Assembly: GCF_003591005.1 (NCBI RefSeq)
Contig: NZ_QYYD01000007.1
Coordinates: forward strand, 143,631-207,630
DNA length: 64,000 bases
Reading direction: 5' to 3'
Source of the DNA: Rhodopseudomonas palustris
GTDB taxonomy: Bacteria; Pseudomonadota; Alphaproteobacteria; Rhizobiales; Xanthobacteraceae
The translations under genes and the position numbers were made by a program. This document shows positions 44,830 through 53,709 of this stretch, piece after piece (within the stretch, counting starts at the first letter, position 1; each line of letters begins with the position of its first letter). The notes below the pieces were generated by a model. It was not told the origin of the DNA. It saw nothing but the letters and a program-made list of their open reading frames with translations, and did not search any database.

Positions 44830-46884
44830 ATGAACTTTCGCCAGCGCCTTGTATCAGCAGCCCGCGTGCTGCCTCCCGCCACTCTGACCGCACGCAGCGC
44901 TTCGTCGCTGCCGTCGCGTGGTCTCGTCAGAAGCTGGCTCGCTGGCGCCGCGCTCGGCGCCCTGGTGCTGCCGCAGACGGCCGCGGCGGCGGATCTGCTC
45001 GCGCTCAAGGCGCTGCCGGCGCCGGCCTATGACTGGAGCGGATTCTATGTCGGCGCCCATGCCGGATACTTGCGCGGCCATTCCGACGCCACCCTGCTGG
45101 ATCCTGCTTTCACCGCCCAGGCGTCGAACGGATCCGGCGGCGTCACCGCCGGCGCGCAGGCGGGATACAACTGGCTGACACGCTCCGGCGTGCTGCTGGG
45201 CCTGGAGGCCGACATCTCGTTTCCGAGCTATCTGCCGGCCAATGCCGTGCTGTCGGAATTCAGCGGCACGCCATCGCAGTTGCAGCATCTCGATTTCTAC
45301 GGCAGCGTGCGGGCCCGCCTCGGCATCGCGGTCGGCCGGTGGCTGCCTTACGTCACCGGCGGCCTTGCCTATGCGCACGAGCGCTATCTGACCGATCCGG
45401 AATCCGACAAGACGCTCAACGGCCGGGTCGGCTGGGTGGCGGGCGCCGGCCTCGAATACGGCTTTACGCCGCATTGGAGCGCGCGGATCGAATATCTCTA
45501 CAGCGACTATCAGCACGCCTCGGTGGCGCTGCCGGGTGGCGGCCGTTACGAGACGGCGCTGAGCCTGCAAACCATCCGCGTCGGCCTCAACCGGCGGCTC
45601 GATTGGCTCGGCGGCCGCGACACGGTGCCGTTCGCCGCCGTGGCCGATCCGGAATCCGACCGCTGGGAAGTTCACGGCCAGACCACCGTGGTTGGCCAAG
45701 GCTATCCGTCGTTCCGCGCGCCGTATAGCGGCGCCAACAGCCTCGCACCCAACAGCCAGTTCAAGTCGACCTGGAGCAGCAGCCTGTTCGCCAATGTTCG
45801 GCTGTGGGACGGCGGCGAGCTGTATCTCAACCCGGAATTCCTGCAGGGCTATGGGCTGAGCGACACCGTCGGCGTCGCCGGCTTTCCCAATGGCGAGGGG
45901 CAGAAGTCCGGGTTCGCCTATCCGCATTTCAGCCCATCCCGATTCTATTTGCGCCAAACTTTCGGGCTCGGCGGCGAGCAGGAGCAGTTCGGCTCCTCCG
46001 CCTCGCAGCTGTCCGGCAAGGCCGACATCTCGCGGCTGACCTTGCAGGTCGGCCGGTTCTCGGTGCTCGACGTGTTCGACGGCAACAGCTACGCCCACGA
46101 CCCGCGTCGCGATTTCATGAACTGGTCGATCTGGGCGTCCGGCGCGTTCGACTACTCCGCCGACAAGCTCGGGCTGAGCTACGGCGCCACCGCCGAACTG
46201 AACCAGAAGCAATGGGCGCTCCGCGCCGGCTACTTCCTGATGGACGCCGAATCGAACTCGAACAATTTCGACATGCGGGTGCTGCGTCGCGGCGAATACG
46301 TCGCCGAACTGGAGACGCGCTACACGCTGTTCGGCCAGCCCGGCAAGCTGCGCACGCTCGGCTTCATCAACAGCGTGTTCGCCGGCAGCTATCGCGAGAC
46401 GCTGGGCAATCCGCAGTTCGGCGTCGACATCAGCCAGACCCGGAAGGGCCGCATCAAATATGGCTGCGCGTTCAATCTGGAACAGGCCGTCACCGCCGAT
46501 CTCGGCCTGTTCGGGCGCTGGAGCTGGAACAACGGCAAGAACGAGATCATGGCGTTCACCGATATCGACGACAGCGTCTCCGGCGGCGTCTCGATTCGCG
46601 GCGCACGCTGGGGCCGGCCCGACGACGTCATCGGCATCGCGGGGGCCAGTAACGGGCTGTCGCGCGATCACCGCGACTTCATCGCCGCGGGCGGCCTCGG
46701 CCCGCTGATCGGCGACGGCGCGCTGACCTATCGGCGCGAGCGCGTGCTGGAAACCTACTATGCCTACGCCATCACGGCTGCCTGGACCGCAACGGCCGAC
46801 TACCAATACATCGTCAACCCCGCCTTCAACGCCGACCGCGGCCCGGTCTCGGTGTTCTCCGGACGGTTGCACGGGGAATTCTGA
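44830..46884 (+). CDS. outer-membrane fusion: Omp25-like barrel plus OprB-like porin
   Basis: A 684-residue exported protein. A long n-region and hydrophobic core (LAGAALGALVLPQTAAAADL) form the signal peptide. Residues about 60-265 read as an Omp25/opacity-type eight-strand barrel: YDWSGFYVGAHAGYLRGHSD, GVTAGAQAGYNW, GVLLGLEADISFPSYLP, GRVGWVAGAGLEYGFTPHWS, ARIEYLYSDYQHASVALPGG. Residues about 275-684 read as an OprB/carbohydrate-selective porin: WEVHGQTTVVGQGYPSFRAP, LYLNPEFLQGYGLSDTVGVA, FLRQTFGLGGEQEQFG-like text, DFMNWSIWASGAFDYSADK, and a C-terminal strand ending in Phe (FSGRLHGEF). Two barrels in one chain is unusual. No frameshift is visible between them. Start ATG 44830. Confidence 0.88.
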   Translation: MNFRQRLVSAARVLPPATLTARSASSLPSRGLVRSWLAGAALGALVLPQTAAAADLLALKALPAPAYDWSGFYVGAHAGYLRGHSDATLLDPAFTAQASNGSGGVTAGAQAGYNWLTRSGVLLGLEADISFPSYLPANAVLSEFSGTPSQLQHLDFYGSVRARLGIAVGRWLPYVTGGLAYAHERYLTDPESDKTLNGRVGWVAGAGLEYGFTPHWSARIEYLYSDYQHASVALPGGGRYETALSLQTIRVGLNRRLDWLGGRDTVPFAAVADPESDRWEVHGQTTVVGQGYPSFRAPYSGANSLAPNSQFKSTWSSSLFANVRLWDGGELYLNPEFLQGYGLSDTVGVAGFPNGEGQKSGFAYPHFSPSRFYLRQTFGLGGEQEQFGSSASQLSGKADISRLTLQVGRFSVLDVFDGNSYAHDPRRDFMNWSIWASGAFDYSADKLGLSYGATAELNQKQWALRAGYFLMDAESNSNNFDMRVLRRGEYVAELETRYTLFGQPGKLRTLGFINSVFAGSYRETLGNPQFGVDISQTRKGRIKYGCAFNLEQAVTADLGLFGRWSWNNGKNEIMAFTDIDDSVSGGVSIRGARWGRPDDVIGIAGASNGLSRDHRDFIAAGGLGPLIGDGALTYRRERVLETYYAYAITAAWTATADYQYIVNPAFNADRGPVSVFSGRLHGEF

Positions 46885-46891
46885 GGCCTCC

Positions 46892-47009
46892 GTCATTGCG
46901 AGGAGCGCAGCGACGAAGCAATCCAGCGCCGTGCACTGAGGTTCTGGATTGCTTCGCGAAGCCTGTGCTCGGACGGCGCGAAGCGCCGATCCGGGTGCTC
47001 GCAATGACG
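46892..47009. repeat. inverted repeat, family A
   Basis: gtcattgcgaggagcgcagc at the left, gaagcaatccag and ctggattgcttcgcgaagcc as inner arms, gtgctcgcaatgacg at the right. It lies between the convergent porin and glutamate-synthase-like genes. Confidence 0.8.
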
Positions 47010-47013
47010 AAAA

Positions 47014-48645
47014 CTACGCCACCGGCGCAAAGCTTTCCGCGCGCGCCATCGCCCACGCCCGCTTGAAGCGCGCATCGTCGGTGCCGTGCAGCAGCTCGCC
47101 GTCGCGCAGCGTCGGGTAGAGCTCGGCGAACGACACCACCTCCGACGGCGAGGCGCGCTGCGAGAAGTGATACGGGCGGACGTCCTGCGGGTGGTCGAGA
47201 CCGGCGGCGGCGATCAGTTCGGTCAGGGCGTGCAGCGTGGCGCGGTGATAGTTGTAGACCCGCTCGGTCTTGTCGGGCACCACCAGCGCCCGATAACGGT
47301 TCGGCTCCTGGGTGGTGACGCCGGTCGGGCAGCGGTCGGTATGACAGCTCAGCGACTGGATGCAGCCGAGCGCGAACATGAAGCCGCGGCCCGAATTGCA
47401 CCAGTCGGCGCCGAGCGCCATCGCCCGCGCCATGTCGAACGCGGTGGCAATCTTGCCGGCGGTGCCGAGCTTGATCTTGCCGCGCAGGCCGGCGCCGATC
47501 AGCGCATTGTGGACGAAATTGATGCCGTCGCGCATCGGCATGCCGAGATGGTCCATGAACTCGAGCGGCGCCGCGCCGGTACCGCCCTCCTTGCCGTCGA
47601 CCACGATGAAGTCCGGGGTGATGCCGGTCGCCAGCATCGCCTTGCAGATCGCCAGAAACTCCCACGGATGGCCGATGCACAGCTTGAAGCCAGTCGGCTT
47701 GCCGCCGGACAGCCGCCGCATCTCGGCAATGAAGCGCATCATCTCGATCGGGGTCGAGAACGCCTTGTGGTAGGGCGGCGAAATGCAGTCCTCGTCCATC
47801 GCGACGCCGCGGATCTTCGAGATCTCCTCCGACACTTTGGCGGCCGGCAGCACGCCGCCATGGCCGGGCTTGGCGCCCTGGCTGATCTTCAGCTCGACCA
47901 TCTTGATCTGATCGTCACCGGCGACGCGTGCGAACAGCTCGGGATCGAACTGGCCGTCGCGGGTGCGGCAGCCGAAGTAACCGGATCCGATCTCCCAGAT
48001 CAGGTCGCCGCCGTTCTCGCGATGATACGGGCTGACGCCGCCCTCGCCGGTGTCGTGCGCGAAGCCGCCCTTCCTGGCGCCCGCATTGAGCGCCCGAATG
48101 GCGTTGGGACTGAGCGCGCCAAAGCTCATCGCCGAGATGTTGAACACCGAGGCCGAATACGGCCTGGTACAGTCCGGGCCGCCGATGGTGATGCGGAACT
48201 GCTGCTCGGCATGCGGGCGCGGCGCCACCGAGTGATGCATCCATTCGTAGCCGCTGTCGTAGACGTCGCGCTGGGTGCCGAACGGCCGCTTGTCGAGCAC
48301 CATCTTGGCGCGCTGATAGATCAGCGCCCGCGTGTCGCGGCTGAACGGCTTGCCGTCCTTCTCGCTCTCGAAGAAATACTGCCGCATCTCGGGGCGGATC
48401 TCCTCGAGCAGAAAGCGCAGATGCGCCGAGATCGGATAGTTGCGCAGCACAGCGTGGTTCTTCTGCACCAGGTCCCACAGCCCGAGCAGCATCAGCGCAG
48501 CGAACAGCAGCGCCAGCGTCACCACCAGGCCGAACAACTCGCTGTCCGTATCGGTGATCGCAACCGCTGCGAACAGCGCGGCCAGCACGGTGCAGATCGT
48601 CAGGGCGATGAAACGCGGCGAGAACGGCAGCAGGATAGTGTCCAT
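47014..48645 (-). CDS. membrane-anchored FMN-binding glutamate synthase-like protein
   Basis: A 543-residue protein. Two N-terminal membrane helices (FIALTICTVLAALFAAVAI and FGLVVTLALLFAALMLLGLW) are followed by a GltB/GltS-type FMN barrel: FNISAMSFGALSPNAIRALN, GGFAHDTGEGGVSPYH, EIGSGYFGCRTRDG, KISQGAKPGHGGVLPAAKVS, FIVVDGKEGGTGAAPLEFMD, KIKLGTAGKIATAFDMARAM, and a cysteine cluster CIQSLSCHTDRCPTG that matches the 3Fe-4S site of glutamate synthase. The glutaminase domain and the NADPH subunit are both missing. Electron donor and substrate are unknown. Convergent with the porin fusion and divergent from the ATP-grasp gene. Confidence 0.88.
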   Translation of the reverse strand: MDTILLPFSPRFIALTICTVLAALFAAVAITDTDSELFGLVVTLALLFAALMLLGLWDLVQKNHAVLRNYPISAHLRFLLEEIRPEMRQYFFESEKDGKPFSRDTRALIYQRAKMVLDKRPFGTQRDVYDSGYEWMHHSVAPRPHAEQQFRITIGGPDCTRPYSASVFNISAMSFGALSPNAIRALNAGARKGGFAHDTGEGGVSPYHRENGGDLIWEIGSGYFGCRTRDGQFDPELFARVAGDDQIKMVELKISQGAKPGHGGVLPAAKVSEEISKIRGVAMDEDCISPPYHKAFSTPIEMMRFIAEMRRLSGGKPTGFKLCIGHPWEFLAICKAMLATGITPDFIVVDGKEGGTGAAPLEFMDHLGMPMRDGINFVHNALIGAGLRGKIKLGTAGKIATAFDMARAMALGADWCNSGRGFMFALGCIQSLSCHTDRCPTGVTTQEPNRYRALVVPDKTERVYNYHRATLHALTELIAAAGLDHPQDVRPYHFSQRASPSEVVSFAELYPTLRDGELLHGTDDARFKRAWAMARAESFAPVA

Positions 48646-48811
48646 GAAGACTCCGCAGGCCGGAGCGTGGCTGCGCCGGCAGGTTGGCGTCCGCCGCTGC
48701 GGAGCGCGGCCGTTCTAGCACGCCGATCGCGACTCCATAACGGCAGCGGTTCGCTGGATCACGCCTCGTTGATCCGCTAGGTTGCGGCTCGACGTCGTCC
48801 GGAACCGCACG

Positions 48812-49810
48812 ATGGACCGGAGCCGCATGCCCAACCTTCAGGATCTTCGCGCCGGCAAGCCGGGATATTATCCCGATCAGGCGATCTACGCCGCCTATGC
48901 GTGCGCACAGCTCGGCCTGACCTTTCGGGATCTGGACGGCGGCAGCGGATTACTGTTCGGCGTGGCTTCGGTGCGCGGCGAACTGTGCTTTGGCGGCGGG
49001 CGCTGTTCGTATTACCCGCAGAACCACGCCACCGCGGCGACCCTCGCGACCGACAAGGCGCTCGCCAATGCGCTGCTGCAACGCGCCGGCGTGGCGACGC
49101 TGGGTGGGCGTTACTTCTTTCTCCACGACCGCCATCGCGGACTGCGTCCCGCGGGCCACGAACGCAGCGACGCGGCGAACTATCTGGCGAGCCTCGGCGG
49201 CCGTGCCTTCGTCAAGCCGCTCACCGGATCGCGCGGCGATTTCGCGCGGGTCATCGACGGCGGGGAGCTCGGCTCGTATCTCGATGAGGTCGCGCGCTAC
49301 TACGATTCGGTGCTGATTCAGCCGGTCGCCGCGGGCGAGGAGTATCGGCTGTTCGTGATCGACGGCGAGGTTCTGTACAGCGCGCGAAAGCTGCCGCCTT
49401 ATGTGACCGGGGACGGCGTGCGCACGCTGCGCGAACTCGTGTCCGAGCATGACCGCGCGCTACGCGAGCGGGGGCTGTCGGTCACAGTGACCGCCGATGC
49501 TGCGTTCGATCGCGTGCCGGCGCTTGGCGAGCATTGTGATATCGCCGGTCGGATGAATCTCAGCGCCGGCGGCGTGATGAGCATGGCCGATGCGGGCGAA
49601 GCCGCGGTCGCCGCGAGCAAGACCGCCGTGAAGGCAATCGGGCTGCGGCTCGGCGCGGTCGATCTGTTCGTCGATCCGGACGATGCGACGGCGGTGCGGG
49701 TGATCGAAGTCAACGCCAATCCGGCGATCCGCTTTCTTGAAAGCTGCGGCCGCGCCGATCTGATTCTGGCGATCTGGCGCCACACCTTCACGTCCATGGG
49801 ATTGCTGTAG
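48812..49810 (+). CDS. ATP-grasp ligase resembling the central domain of cyanophycin synthetase
   Basis: A 332-residue ATP-grasp protein. Marks of the CphA/GshAB branch: ATDKALANALLQRAGVAT, then GRAFVKPLTGSRGDFARVID (ATP-binding Lys and loop), VLIQPVAAGEEYRLFVIDGE, ARKLPPYVTGDGVRTLRELV (the VxGDGxxTLxEL motif of cyanophycin synthetase), RMNLSAGG, and the metal site VIEVNANPAIRF. The N-terminal 60 residues include CFGGGRCSYYPQNHA. The start is uncertain: ATG 48812 or 48827 (the latter has CGGAG just upstream), TTG 48782 opens the frame. Its TAG stop is followed with zero spacing by the ATG of a Mur/FolC-like ligase, so the two are coupled. Function is unknown. Confidence 0.82.
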   Translation: MDRSRMPNLQDLRAGKPGYYPDQAIYAAYACAQLGLTFRDLDGGSGLLFGVASVRGELCFGGGRCSYYPQNHATAATLATDKALANALLQRAGVATLGGRYFFLHDRHRGLRPAGHERSDAANYLASLGGRAFVKPLTGSRGDFARVIDGGELGSYLDEVARYYDSVLIQPVAAGEEYRLFVIDGEVLYSARKLPPYVTGDGVRTLRELVSEHDRALRERGLSVTVTADAAFDRVPALGEHCDIAGRMNLSAGGVMSMADAGEAAVAASKTAVKAIGLRLGAVDLFVDPDDATAVRVIEVNANPAIRFLESCGRADLILAIWRHTFTSMGLL

Positions 49811-51127
49811 ATGTTCGACCTGCCAAAATACGGCGAAGGCCTGTGCCTGGCACGGCTCGGGGCATTGCTCGCCAAGCTCGGCGTCGATCGCGAGCGGCTG
49901 CAGCGCATCTCGATCGCGGTGTGCGGCTCCAACGGCAAGGGCTCGACCGCCGCCTTCACGGCCAGCATCGGCCGCGCCTACGGGCTGCGCACCGGGCTGT
50001 TCACCTCGCCGCATCTCTATCGCTTCAACGAGCGGTTCCGCCTCGATGGCGAACCGATCGGCGAGGAGGTGCTGAATCCGTTGCTGACGCGCGTCGCCGA
50101 TGCGCTCGCCGAGGTCGCGCGCGAACGCGGAGAAGAGTTCGGCGCGTTCGAGGCGCAGTTCGCGCTGGCCTGCGTGTACTTTCAGGAGAGCGCCTGCGAC
50201 CTCGCCGTGTTCGAAGCCGGCATCGGCGGCCGCTACGATCCGGTGCGGCTGCTCGGCGCGCAGGTCAGCTGTGTCGCCTCGGTCGATCTCGAACACACCG
50301 CGCTGCTCGGCAGTTCGCTGGAGCTGATCGCGTCCGACAAGAGCGATGCCTGCGCGGCGGGCGGCAGCATCGTGTATGGCGAGAACTGCCGGCCGCTGCG
50401 CGATCACTTGGCCGAATACAACCGCAGCCGCAACGTCGAGGCGCTGTATGTCGGTGAGGCGATCGGCATCACCGGCGCGACGATCGTCGGCGCGCGGCAG
50501 CGCTTCGATCTGCAGATCGGCGAGCGCAACTACGTCGGGCTGGAGACATCGCTGCTCGGAGCATTCCAGCTCAACAACGCGGCGATTGCCGCCGCACTGC
50601 TGTCGCTGTGGCTGAAGCGCACACAGCCAGACGCTGATGCTTCGCGCGCTGAGACGGCGATCCGCAGCGGGCTAAGCGACGCGCGTTGGCCTGGCCGGCT
50701 GGAGATGATCAGCAATGACCCGCTGACTGTGATCGACGTCGGCCACACGCCGGACGGCATCCGGCAGGCGCTCGCCGGGCTGTACGCAGCGCACGGCGCC
50801 ACCGGCTGGCTTTTGGTGCTTGGCGCGTCGCGCGACAAGGCTGCGGCCGAGATCGTGGGTGCATTGGCGCCGCAATTCGAGACCATCGTGTGCAGTTCGG
50901 CGCATCACAAGGGCGCGCCGGCCGACGTCATCGCCGAAGCGGCGCGCGCGACCAATCCGCGCGCCGATATCCATGTAGCGCCGACCATCGCCGACGCGGT
51001 GCGCGACGCGCGCGCGTTGGCGCAGCGGCTCAGCGCCAAAATCTACGTGGCGGGCGGGCTCTTCCTGGCGATCGAATTCGCCGCCGTGCTGCGCGGCGGC
51101 CGCGCCGAGGATCTACGCTTCTTCTGA
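49811..51127 (+). CDS. Mur/FolC-like ligase coupled to the ATP-grasp gene
   Basis: A 438-residue Mur-ligase fold protein. FolC-like features: P-loop VCGSNGKGSTAAF, LFTSPHLYRFNERFRLDGEP, the carbamyl-Lys region LAVFEAGIGGRYDPVRLL, VASVDLEHTALLGSSLELIA, LNNAAIAAALLSL and WPGRLEMISNDPLTVIDVGH. It differs from folylpolyglutamate synthase at key places: GIGGRYDPVR instead of GLGGRLDATN, and DVGHTPDG instead of DGAHNPDG. These are substrate-site loops, so the substrate is probably not folate. The ATG directly follows the stop of the ATP-grasp gene. Annotation pipelines may call it folC; I would not. Confidence 0.82.
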   Translation: MFDLPKYGEGLCLARLGALLAKLGVDRERLQRISIAVCGSNGKGSTAAFTASIGRAYGLRTGLFTSPHLYRFNERFRLDGEPIGEEVLNPLLTRVADALAEVARERGEEFGAFEAQFALACVYFQESACDLAVFEAGIGGRYDPVRLLGAQVSCVASVDLEHTALLGSSLELIASDKSDACAAGGSIVYGENCRPLRDHLAEYNRSRNVEALYVGEAIGITGATIVGARQRFDLQIGERNYVGLETSLLGAFQLNNAAIAAALLSLWLKRTQPDADASRAETAIRSGLSDARWPGRLEMISNDPLTVIDVGHTPDGIRQALAGLYAAHGATGWLLVLGASRDKAAAEIVGALAPQFETIVCSSAHHKGAPADVIAEAARATNPRADIHVAPTIADAVRDARALAQRLSAKIYVAGGLFLAIEFAAVLRGGRAEDLRFF

Positions 51128-51212
51128 TCGCCGCCATTTGAACATTGCGCCGGGCGGCAGCGACGATTAGCGTCCGCCGCCAACAACACGAGTTGCATTC
51201 AGGGAGAGACCG

Positions 51213-52211
51213 ATGACCGCCGTCAACCGCCAGGTGCTGCTGATCGAGAAGCCGAAGGAGAAGCTCGGCGCGGAGCATTTTCGCATGGCGGAGGGCGCGA
51301 TGCCGGAGCCGAAGGACGGCGAGGCGCTGGTCAAGGTGCGCTACATTTCGCTCGACGCCGCCAATCGCGCCTGGATGCAGGGCGCGACCTATCGGGCGGC
51401 GGTCGAGACCGACGCGGTGATGCCGGGTGGCGGCATCGCCGAAGTGGTGAGTTCGAAGGCTCCCGGGCTCGCGCCCGGCGACATCGTGTTCGCCGATACG
51501 GGCTGGCAGGAATACGCGGCGCTGCCGGCGAAGCATCTCACCAAACTGCCGAAGGTCGAGCCGCTGACGCATCTGCTCAGCGTCTATGGCATCGCCGGCC
51601 TCACCGCTCACTTCGGTCTGCTCGATATCGGCAAGCCGAAGGCGGGCGAGACAGTGGTGGTGTCGGCCGCGGCCGGCTCGGTCGGTTCGATCGTCGGGCA
51701 GATCGCGAAGATCAAAGGCTGCCGCGTGATCGGCATCGCCGGCGGCAAGCAGAAGTGCGACTGGCTGGTGAATGAGCTCGGCTTCGATGCCGCGGTCGAC
51801 TACAAGGACGGCGCGCTGTTCAAGGCGCTGCGCGCGGCGGCGCCCGGCGGCATCGACGTGTATTTCGACAATGTCGGCGGCGATATCCTCGAAGCCTGTC
51901 TGGCGCAGATGAACCTCAAGGGCCGCATCGCCTGCTGCGGGGCCGTCTCGCAATACGACCGTACCCCGTCGGCCACCGGCCCGCGCGGCATCCCCGGCCT
52001 GATCGTGGTGAAGCGGCTAATCATGCAGGGATTTATCGTGATGGACTACATGGATCGCCGCGACGAAGCCGTCGCCGAGCTGCAGGGCTGGGTCGCCAGC
52101 GGCAAGCTCAAGGTCCAGGAAGACGTCATCGACGGTCTGGAGAATACGCCGGCCGCCCTGATCGGCCTGCTCGCCGGCGAGAACCGGGGCAAGCGGATGG
52201 TGAAGGTGTGA
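51213..52211 (+). CDS. NADP-dependent oxidoreductase of the MDR family
   Basis: A 332-residue zinc-free medium-chain dehydrogenase/reductase, like CurA and leukotriene B4 dehydrogenase/2-alkenal reductases. Seen: NRQVLLIEKPKEKLGAEHF, LVKVRYISLDAANRAWMQG, the nucleotide motif VVVSAAAGSVGSIVGQIAKI, GIAGGKQKCDWLVNELGFD (NADP-type loop), DVYFDNVGGDILEACLAQMN, GRIACCGAVSQYD. The ATG at 51213 follows agggagagaccg, a good ribosome site. It is 85 bases after the ligase pair on the same strand and could be read through from it. Confidence 0.92.
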   Translation: MTAVNRQVLLIEKPKEKLGAEHFRMAEGAMPEPKDGEALVKVRYISLDAANRAWMQGATYRAAVETDAVMPGGGIAEVVSSKAPGLAPGDIVFADTGWQEYAALPAKHLTKLPKVEPLTHLLSVYGIAGLTAHFGLLDIGKPKAGETVVVSAAAGSVGSIVGQIAKIKGCRVIGIAGGKQKCDWLVNELGFDAAVDYKDGALFKALRAAAPGGIDVYFDNVGGDILEACLAQMNLKGRIACCGAVSQYDRTPSATGPRGIPGLIVVKRLIMQGFIVMDYMDRRDEAVAELQGWVASGKLKVQEDVIDGLENTPAALIGLLAGENRGKRMVKV

Positions 52212-52276
52212 GCCGAGGTGGTGCGCACGCGCTGGCGCGCCAACAAGTATCGAGGCTTACATAGAACTCTCAGCGC

Positions 52277-52366
52277 GTCATGGCCGGGCTCGTCCCGGCC
52301 ATCCACGCCTTAACGCCGTCGAGAGGCTGAAAGGCGTGGATGCCCGGAACAAGTCCGGGCATGACG
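52277..52366. repeat. inverted repeat, family B, well preserved
   Basis: Left arm gtcatggccgggctcgtccc with ggccatccacgcctt, right arm aaggcgtggatgcccggaac ending gtccgggcatgacg, with a ~20-base loop. The best kept family B copy. It lies between the MDR gene and tRNA-Arg, which converge. Confidence 0.85.
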
Positions 52367-52424
52367 GAGTCACGTGCTTTTAGCGTCGGTTTGGCTAGGC
52401 AAATAAGCTGGCGAGCAAGGCGCG

Positions 52425-52501
<77 letters not shown>

Positions 52502-53014
52502 GGCCGGCCGCGGCGTGCCGCGGGCGTGTGGAATCCACATAGCAGAGGGGCCGCCCAATCGCCACCCCCCGGAATGGGCGGTGAGGTCTTGCCGCGTCGC
52601 GCCGCACCACCACGGTCATCGCCCGGCTTGACTGGGCGACCCAGTATTCCATAGCTCCTGTGACCATCCAACGGCGCTCTGGAATACTGGGCCCTCCGCG
52701 TTCGCGGAGGGGGACGGTTAGGAGTGGGGCGATGTGTGCGGACTACCGCTGCTGCTCCGTTACGCTCGTCACGTCCGCTGTCGCGAATGAGACAGGCTGA
52801 GGGGACAGCTCGCGCAGCGGTCGCAGCCGCGTCATCCAACCGCGTAGTCCACCGCCGGCCGACGCCTTGTTCCGGCCATCGGCCGCTCCTAGCTTTTGGC
52901 CGCCGCGATTTGCCGACGGGCGTGAACGAAGCGGCGAACTTTGCGTTCGGCTTGTTGCCGCCGGTTCATGCGCGGCCGCTAGGATGGATCGCTCAGGATC
53001 CCAGGGAGGCGATG
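52502..53014. other. gap between tRNA-Arg and the YidB gene
   Basis: 513 bases. It holds a family C repeat (52615-52716). The remaining ~300 bases before 53015 have open frames but no protein-like sequence; the stretch should contain promoters for the tRNA (minus) and YidB (plus). Confidence 0.45.
52615..52716. repeat. inverted repeat, family C
   Basis: gtcatcgcccggcttgactg with gggcgacccagtattcca at the left; tggaatactgggccctccgc and ttcgcggagggggacgg at the right. Unlike the others it is in a divergent gap, upstream of both tRNA-Arg and yidB. Confidence 0.75.
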
Positions 53015-53599
53015 ATGGGTTTGCTCGACATTCTCAATGGCATGCAGAACGGCCCACGTGGCCCGGCTGATCCGAACGACAACAGTGGCGGCATGTCCAA
53101 GTTCACCATGGCGATTCTGGCGCTGCTGGCCTGGAAGGCCTACAAGCACGTCACCGCCGACAATCAGCAACAGGTGCCGGCCGGCAATGCGCGGCCGACC
53201 TCGGTGCCGAATTCTCCGCCGCCGAACACGATCAATGCCGGCATGCCGGGTGGCGGGCTGAGTGACATGCTCAAGGGCGGTCTCGGCGGCCTGCTCGCGG
53301 GCGGCGCGGCGGGCAGCATCCTGTCGGGCGGGCTCGGCGATCTGCTGCGGCAATTCCAGACCAGCGGCCTCGGCGACGCCGCCAATTCCTGGGTCGGACG
53401 CGGCGAGAACCAGGCGATCGGGCCGAACGATCTCGCCAATGCGCTCGGCGCCGATCAGCTCGAAATGCTGCAGCACCAGACCGGGATGTCGCGCGAAGAA
53501 TTGCTCGACGGCCTCAGCCAGCAGCTGCCGCAGTTCGTCGACCAGATGACCCCGGAGGGCCGGCTGCCGAACGAGGACGAAGCCTCGCGCTGGATCTGA
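53015..53599 (+). CDS. YidB family (DUF937) protein
   Basis: A 194-residue protein of the YidB/DUF937 group, function unknown. The N-terminus (MGLLDILNGMQNGPRGP) is followed by a hydrophobic stretch (FTMAILALLAWKAYKHV), a Gly/Ala-rich middle (GGLGGLLAGGAAGSILSGGL), and the typical C-terminal helices: AANSWVGRGENQAIGPNDLA, LEMLQHQTGMSREELLDGLS, LPQFVDQMTPEGRLP. The ATG at 53015 is at good distance from AGGGAGG; the ATG at 53012 is too close. It is 110 bases upstream of a GlsB-type gene. Confidence 0.88.
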   Translation: MGLLDILNGMQNGPRGPADPNDNSGGMSKFTMAILALLAWKAYKHVTADNQQQVPAGNARPTSVPNSPPPNTINAGMPGGGLSDMLKGGLGGLLAGGAAGSILSGGLGDLLRQFQTSGLGDAANSWVGRGENQAIGPNDLANALGADQLEMLQHQTGMSREELLDGLSQQLPQFVDQMTPEGRLPNEDEASRWI

Positions 53600-53709
53600 A
53601 CCGGTCCACGCTCAGCCGAGACGGAACCTTTGGCCGCCCCTGCTCATTGAGCGGGGTGGCCCGCAATCGATGCGGCCGATGATCAACGTTAGCTGAAGGA
53701 AAACGGGCG

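Noticed and set aside
44854..47004. 716-codon ORF opposite the porin fusion
   Set aside because: Antisense shadow in high-GC DNA; composition is Arg/Gly/Ala-rich with no motifs, whereas the plus strand encodes a clear exported barrel protein.
47086..48780. 564-codon plus-strand ORF opposite the glutamate-synthase-like gene
   Set aside because: Antisense shadow; the minus strand shows FMN-barrel and Fe-S motifs.
49811..51127. Calling this gene folC
   Set aside because: The P-loop and TSPHL motifs fit, but the substrate-site loops deviate and the partner is a CphA-like ATP-grasp gene rather than accD.
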